From Acidobacteriota bacterium (lineage in GTDB: Bacteria; Acidobacteriota; Vicinamibacteria; Vicinamibacterales; UBA2999), in the NCBI GenBank assembly GCA_020851835.1, contig JADZBZ010000319.1:1-6304 (forward strand): a stretch of DNA of 6,304 nt. Direction: 5' to 3'. Under the pieces are notes generated by a model that was not told the origin of the DNA, ran no database searches, and saw only the letters and a list, made by a program, of their open reading frames with translations. Each line of letters begins with the position of its first letter. Within the stretch, counting starts at the first letter, position 1. Positions 3,491-6,304 of this stretch are shown here, piece by piece. Made by a program: the position numbers and the translations under genes.

Positions 3491-6304
3491 CTACTTCGCC
3501 ACTTGGGCGAACTCCGCCTGGAGCTTCGCCAGGGCCTGCTGCAGATCGCCGAAGCGATCGTAGGCATCCTTGCCCACCTTCTGGTCGGCTTGGCCGATCA
3601 TCCGCTGGATGTTGTTGAGCTGGGTGATCAGCATGCCCGGCGTGTAGATGCCGGGTGTGTCGGCCACCTGCGCCCACAGCTTCTGCAGCGGGTGATCGTA
3701 GGTCGTCGTCTCGGGGCTCGAGCCGGGCAGTGCCGCGGCGACCGGCTTGACGCCGCCGGCCTTCATCGCCTGCTCGATGCTCTGCTGCAGCTTGCGCGCG
3801 TCGCTCACGGCGTCGCGCACGTCCAGTTGCAGCTTGACCTGCTCGGCGATGTCCCCGTCACTCACCCCGTCGGCCGCCACGCGCGGATCGGACTTCACCT
3901 CGAGGGTGCGCGTGGTGGTCTGGCCGTTGGCGGTGAGCTTGATCGTGTACTTGCCCGGAGGCACCAGTGGGCCGCCCGGGTCTCCCTCCGGTGCAGTGGG
4001 CGCCCAGGGACCGGGATACCGGAGGTCCCACGAGACGCGCTGCATCCCGGCTTCGGGCCGGATGCCCGGCGAGCTGGACGCGCCGCGACGGAAGAATCCG
4101 CGTGCTTCCTGGGTAGCGGCGCCGTCGGCGGGCAGCACGGTCCAGGCGTGCAGCGTCTGGCCGCGCGCATCGGTGACCTCGAGCTTCGTGTCGGCCGCGG
4201 GCGCGTTCTGGAAGTAGAGATCGATCTGGGCGGTCGCACCCGGATACTCGGGTTCGTCCGGGGAGGCAGGCGCGGTGCTGTTGCGGAGCCGGATGGCCTC
4301 GGCCGGGGCGAACACGATCATGGGCGGCAGGGCGGCGGAGGCCTGTTCGATGGCGGACGGGCCGGATGCCCACGCCGGGACTGAAGTCCCGGCGCTCCAA
4401 AGGCTTCCGGTCCCGGCGCTCCAAAGGCTTCCGGTCCCGGCGCTCCGAAGGCTTCCGGTCCCGGCGCTCCCGACTCCTGCCGCCGCGCGGCTGCCGCTCA
4501 TGGCGAGGGCGGCCAGTTGCTGCAGCGGCGTCACGTTGTCCATGATCCACGCCGACCGGCCCATCGTGCTGATCACGAGGTCGTTCCGCTGCACACGGAT
4601 GTCCGTGACCGGGGTCACCGGCAGGTTCATCTGCAGCGACTGCCAGTTGCTGCCGGCGTTGAACGATACGAAGGCGCCGAACTCCGTGCCGGCGTAGAGC
4701 AGGCCGGGCTGTCTGGGGTCTTCCCGCACCACGCGCGTCGGGTAGTCGTCTGGTATTCCGTTCTTCCCGTCGGTGAGCAGCGTCCAGGTCTGGCCATAGT
4801 CGTCGGTCCGGTAGATGTAGGGCGTGAGGTCGTGTTCGCGAAGAAACCGGTACGCCGCGATGTAGGCGCGGCCGCGCGCGTGGGGCGAATCCTCGATGTT
4901 CTGGATGCGGGCGCCCACCAGGCCCTGCGGCGTGACGTCCTTCCACGTCTTGCCGTTGTCGCGCGACACGTGCACGGGGCCGTCGTTGGCGCCCACCCAC
5001 AGCACGCCCTTCTCGTTGCGGGCCTCGACCATCGCGTAGATGCTCGAGTACACCTCTTCGCCCGTGACGTCGCGCGTGATCGGGTTGCCCGAGACGATCT
5101 GGTACTGAGCCTCGTGCGCCGTCAGGTCCGGACTGATCACCTCCCAGAGAATGCCTTCGTCGGTCGAACGATGCAGCACGTGGGAGGCCTGGTAGATGAC
5201 GCGCGAGTCGTGCGGAGACACGTACACCACGGTCTGACGGGGGAAGCGGAACTTGATGTCGTCCGGATCGTGGCCGTACCGATTCTGCGGATACACCCAG
5301 TAGTGCTTCTCCTGCCCGGTGCGCACGTTGTAGCGTCCGACTTCTCCCTTGCACGCGCCCCACACCACCTGGCCGTCGGGCTTGGGCCAGATCATGCCGG
5401 TTTCGCAGCCCGAAGCCTGCTGCCACGCCTGCGCCGGATCGTCGAAACCCCACGACACCGGCGGCACGCTCGGAATGATCAGCGTGCTGTTGTCCTGCTG
5501 CGGCACGTAGAGGCGATAGGGATACTGTTCGTCCACCGACACCATGTAGTACTCGGCCGTCGGCTGATTGAGGATGGACGACCAGCTCTGGCCGCCGTCG
5601 AGGCTCACGTTGGCGCCGCCGTCGTTTACCTGCAACATGATCTGCGGGTTGTCGGGGTTCATCCACAGTCCGTGGTTGTCGCCGTGCGGCGTGCGCAGCG
5701 AGGCGAAGGTCTTGCCGCCGTCTACGCTCTTGTGGAACCCGAGCTCGTTGACGTACACCTCGTTCTCATTCTTCGGATTGACCGTCACGTAGTGGAAGTA
5801 GAAGGGCCGCGCCCGCAGCCGCTGGCTGTTGTTCACCAGCCGCCACGACTCCCCCGCATCGTCGGAGCGATAGAGCCCGCCCTGGGCGCCCAGCGCCTCG
5901 ACCATGGCGTACAGCACCTTGGGGTTGCTGCGCGCAATGTCGATGTCGATCTTGCCGATGAGGTCGGTCGGCAGACCCGCCGTGAGGTGCTTCCATGTTT
6001 CGCCGCCGTCGGTAGACTTATAGATACCGCCCTCGGAGGCCGGACCGCCGCTGATGATGTCCCAGCCCTTGCGGAATCCCTTGTACATCGCCGCGTACAG
6101 GATGTCGGGATTGTCCCAGTCCACCTCGATGTCCCGTCCGCCGGTCTCGTTGTTCACGAACAGCGTCTTCTTCCAGCTCTTGCCGCCGTCGCTGGTCTTG
6201 AAGATCCCGCGTTCGGCGTTCGGGCCGAAGGGAGAGCCGAGGGCGGCGAGCCACACGGTGTTGGTGTCGTAGGGGTGGACCTTGAGGCCACCAATCTGTC
6301 CCGA
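3491..6304 (-). CDS. Sortilin/VPS10-like BNR (Asp-box) beta-propeller protein, 5'-partial
   Basis: The frame is open to the window edge (937 residues visible); the first codons read SGQIGGLKVHPYDTNTVWLA, so the GTG at 6256 is internal and the N-terminus, presumably with a signal peptide, is missing. The first 570 or so residues carry about nine Asp-box motifs of the S-x-D-x-G-x-T-W type: TSDGGKSW, STDGGETW, SDDAGESW, SVDGGKTF, SLDGGQSW, STDEGILW, SRDNGKTW, TDDYGQTW and a degenerate SFNAGSNW. These mark blades of one or two sialidase/sortilin-type propellers. A low-complexity linker with tandem repeats follows (about 610-645). Then comes an Ig-like segment with VPPGKYTIKLTANG, of the kind found in secreted acidobacterial and bacteroidete proteins, and a helical tail (QVKLQLDVRDAVSDARKLQQ) ending in VAK. 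Such proteins are often labelled glycosyl hydrolase, but I see no catalytic residues to support an activity; a secreted binding role is equally possible. Confidence 0.88.
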   Translation of the reverse strand, partial: SGQIGGLKVHPYDTNTVWLAALGSPFGPNAERGIFKTSDGGKSWKKTLFVNNETGGRDIEVDWDNPDILYAAMYKGFRKGWDIISGGPASEGGIYKSTDGGETWKHLTAGLPTDLIGKIDIDIARSNPKVLYAMVEALGAQGGLYRSDDAGESWRLVNNSQRLRARPFYFHYVTVNPKNENEVYVNELGFHKSVDGGKTFASLRTPHGDNHGLWMNPDNPQIMLQVNDGGANVSLDGGQSWSSILNQPTAEYYMVSVDEQYPYRLYVPQQDNSTLIIPSVPPVSWGFDDPAQAWQQASGCETGMIWPKPDGQVVWGACKGEVGRYNVRTGQEKHYWVYPQNRYGHDPDDIKFRFPRQTVVYVSPHDSRVIYQASHVLHRSTDEGILWEVISPDLTAHEAQYQIVSGNPITRDVTGEEVYSSIYAMVEARNEKGVLWVGANDGPVHVSRDNGKTWKDVTPQGLVGARIQNIEDSPHARGRAYIAAYRFLREHDLTPYIYRTDDYGQTWTLLTDGKNGIPDDYPTRVVREDPRQPGLLYAGTEFGAFVSFNAGSNWQSLQMNLPVTPVTDIRVQRNDLVISTMGRSAWIMDNVTPLQQLAALAMSGSRAAAGVGSAGTGSLRSAGTGSLWSAGTGSLWSAGTSVPAWASGPSAIEQASAALPPMIVFAPAEAIRLRNSTAPASPDEPEYPGATAQIDLYFQNAPAADTKLEVTDARGQTLHAWTVLPADGAATQEARGFFRRGASSSPGIRPEAGMQRVSWDLRYPGPWAPTAPEGDPGGPLVPPGKYTIKLTANGQTTTRTLEVKSDPRVAADGVSDGDIAEQVKLQLDVRDAVSDARKLQQSIEQAMKAGGVKPVAAALPGSSPETTTYDHPLQKLWAQVADTPGIYTPGMLITQLNNIQRMIGQADQKVGKDAYDRFGDLQQALAKLQAEFAQVAK
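4373..4394. repeat. Palindrome inside the BNR gene
   Basis: CGCCGGGACT (4373-4382) and AGTCCCGGCG (4385-4394) are exact reverse complements around a GA centre. The palindrome directly abuts the 24-bp tandem repeats, and its right arm contains the GTCCCGGCG with which each repeat unit begins. It is translated on the minus strand as part of SAGTSVPAW. It resembles a REP-like dispersed element that expanded or inserted in frame. Confidence 0.75.
4386..4470. repeat. 24-bp tandem repeat, 3.5 copies, in frame
   Basis: The unit starts GTCCCGGCGCTCC and ends GGCTTCCG. Copies lie at 4386-4409, 4410-4433 and 4434-4457, with a partial copy at 4458-4470. The first two are identical and the third differs by one base (CAAAGG to CGAAGG, changing Trp to Arg). 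Because 24 bp is eight codons, the minus-strand gene stays in frame and encodes repeated SAGTGSLW blocks between the propeller and the Ig-like domain. The low divergence implies recent expansion; copy number may vary between strains. Confidence 0.9.

Noticed and set aside
4386..4470. CRISPR-like appearance of evenly spaced repeats
   Set aside because: Units are directly adjacent with no unique spacers, are only 24 bp, and are translated in frame.
3858..5666. A 602-codon minus-strand frame in a different phase within the BNR gene, and a 293-codon plus-strand frame at 3503-4384
   Set aside because: Both are arginine-rich shadow frames; the Asp-box motifs and Ig-like domain lie in the other minus-strand frame.

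Overview
The window is GC-rich bacterial DNA with dense, long-frame coding. The gene repertoire (a secreted peptidase-MA-like protein, periplasmic Cu/Zn superoxide dismutase, a PDZ-less trypsin-like protease and a very large Asp-box/BNR propeller protein with a C-terminal Ig-like and helical tail) is typical of soil or sediment Acidobacteriota, perhaps the Vicinamibacteria. That placement is an inference from protein style; no marker gene is present.

Layout. Positions 1-744 (+) hold the 3' part of a membrane-anchored zinc metallopeptidase. Positions 843-1352 (+) hold a complete sodC-type Cu/Zn superoxide dismutase, followed by a very strong hairpin at 1368-1406. An extended -10 promoter candidate (1530-1538) precedes a complete secreted trypsin-like serine protease (1590-2654, +) with an unfamiliar C-terminal domain. 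Immediately after its stop lies a short relic of a CorA magnesium transporter (2660-2758). Its stop overlaps the TTG start of an organomercurial-lyase (MerB) family gene at 2755-3420 (+). On the opposite strand and convergent, 3491-6304 (-) carries most of a sortilin/BNR-repeat protein whose N-terminus lies outside the window. That gene contains an in-frame 24-bp tandem repeat next to a palindrome.

The main discovery candidate is the MerB-family gene. Its reading frame is interrupted once, by a TGA at 3193-3195. The TGA stands exactly where MerB proteins have their second mercury-binding cysteine (Cys159 of the classical enzyme). The frame resumes directly and encodes a normal 74-residue MerB C-terminus ending at the family's usual length. 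A perfect 6-bp hairpin with a GGTC apical loop sits 13-28 nt after the TGA, at the position expected of a bacterial SECIS element. The simplest reading is a selenocysteine-containing organomercurial lyase (221 residues, Sec147) that automatic annotation would cut short at 146 residues. A nonsense mutation or sequencing error cannot be excluded from this window alone, and no selenocysteine machinery genes are in view.

No mer operon partners (merR, merT, merP, merA) are visible. The four plus-strand genes may be partly co-transcribed (protease to merB), but nothing shows that they share a pathway.
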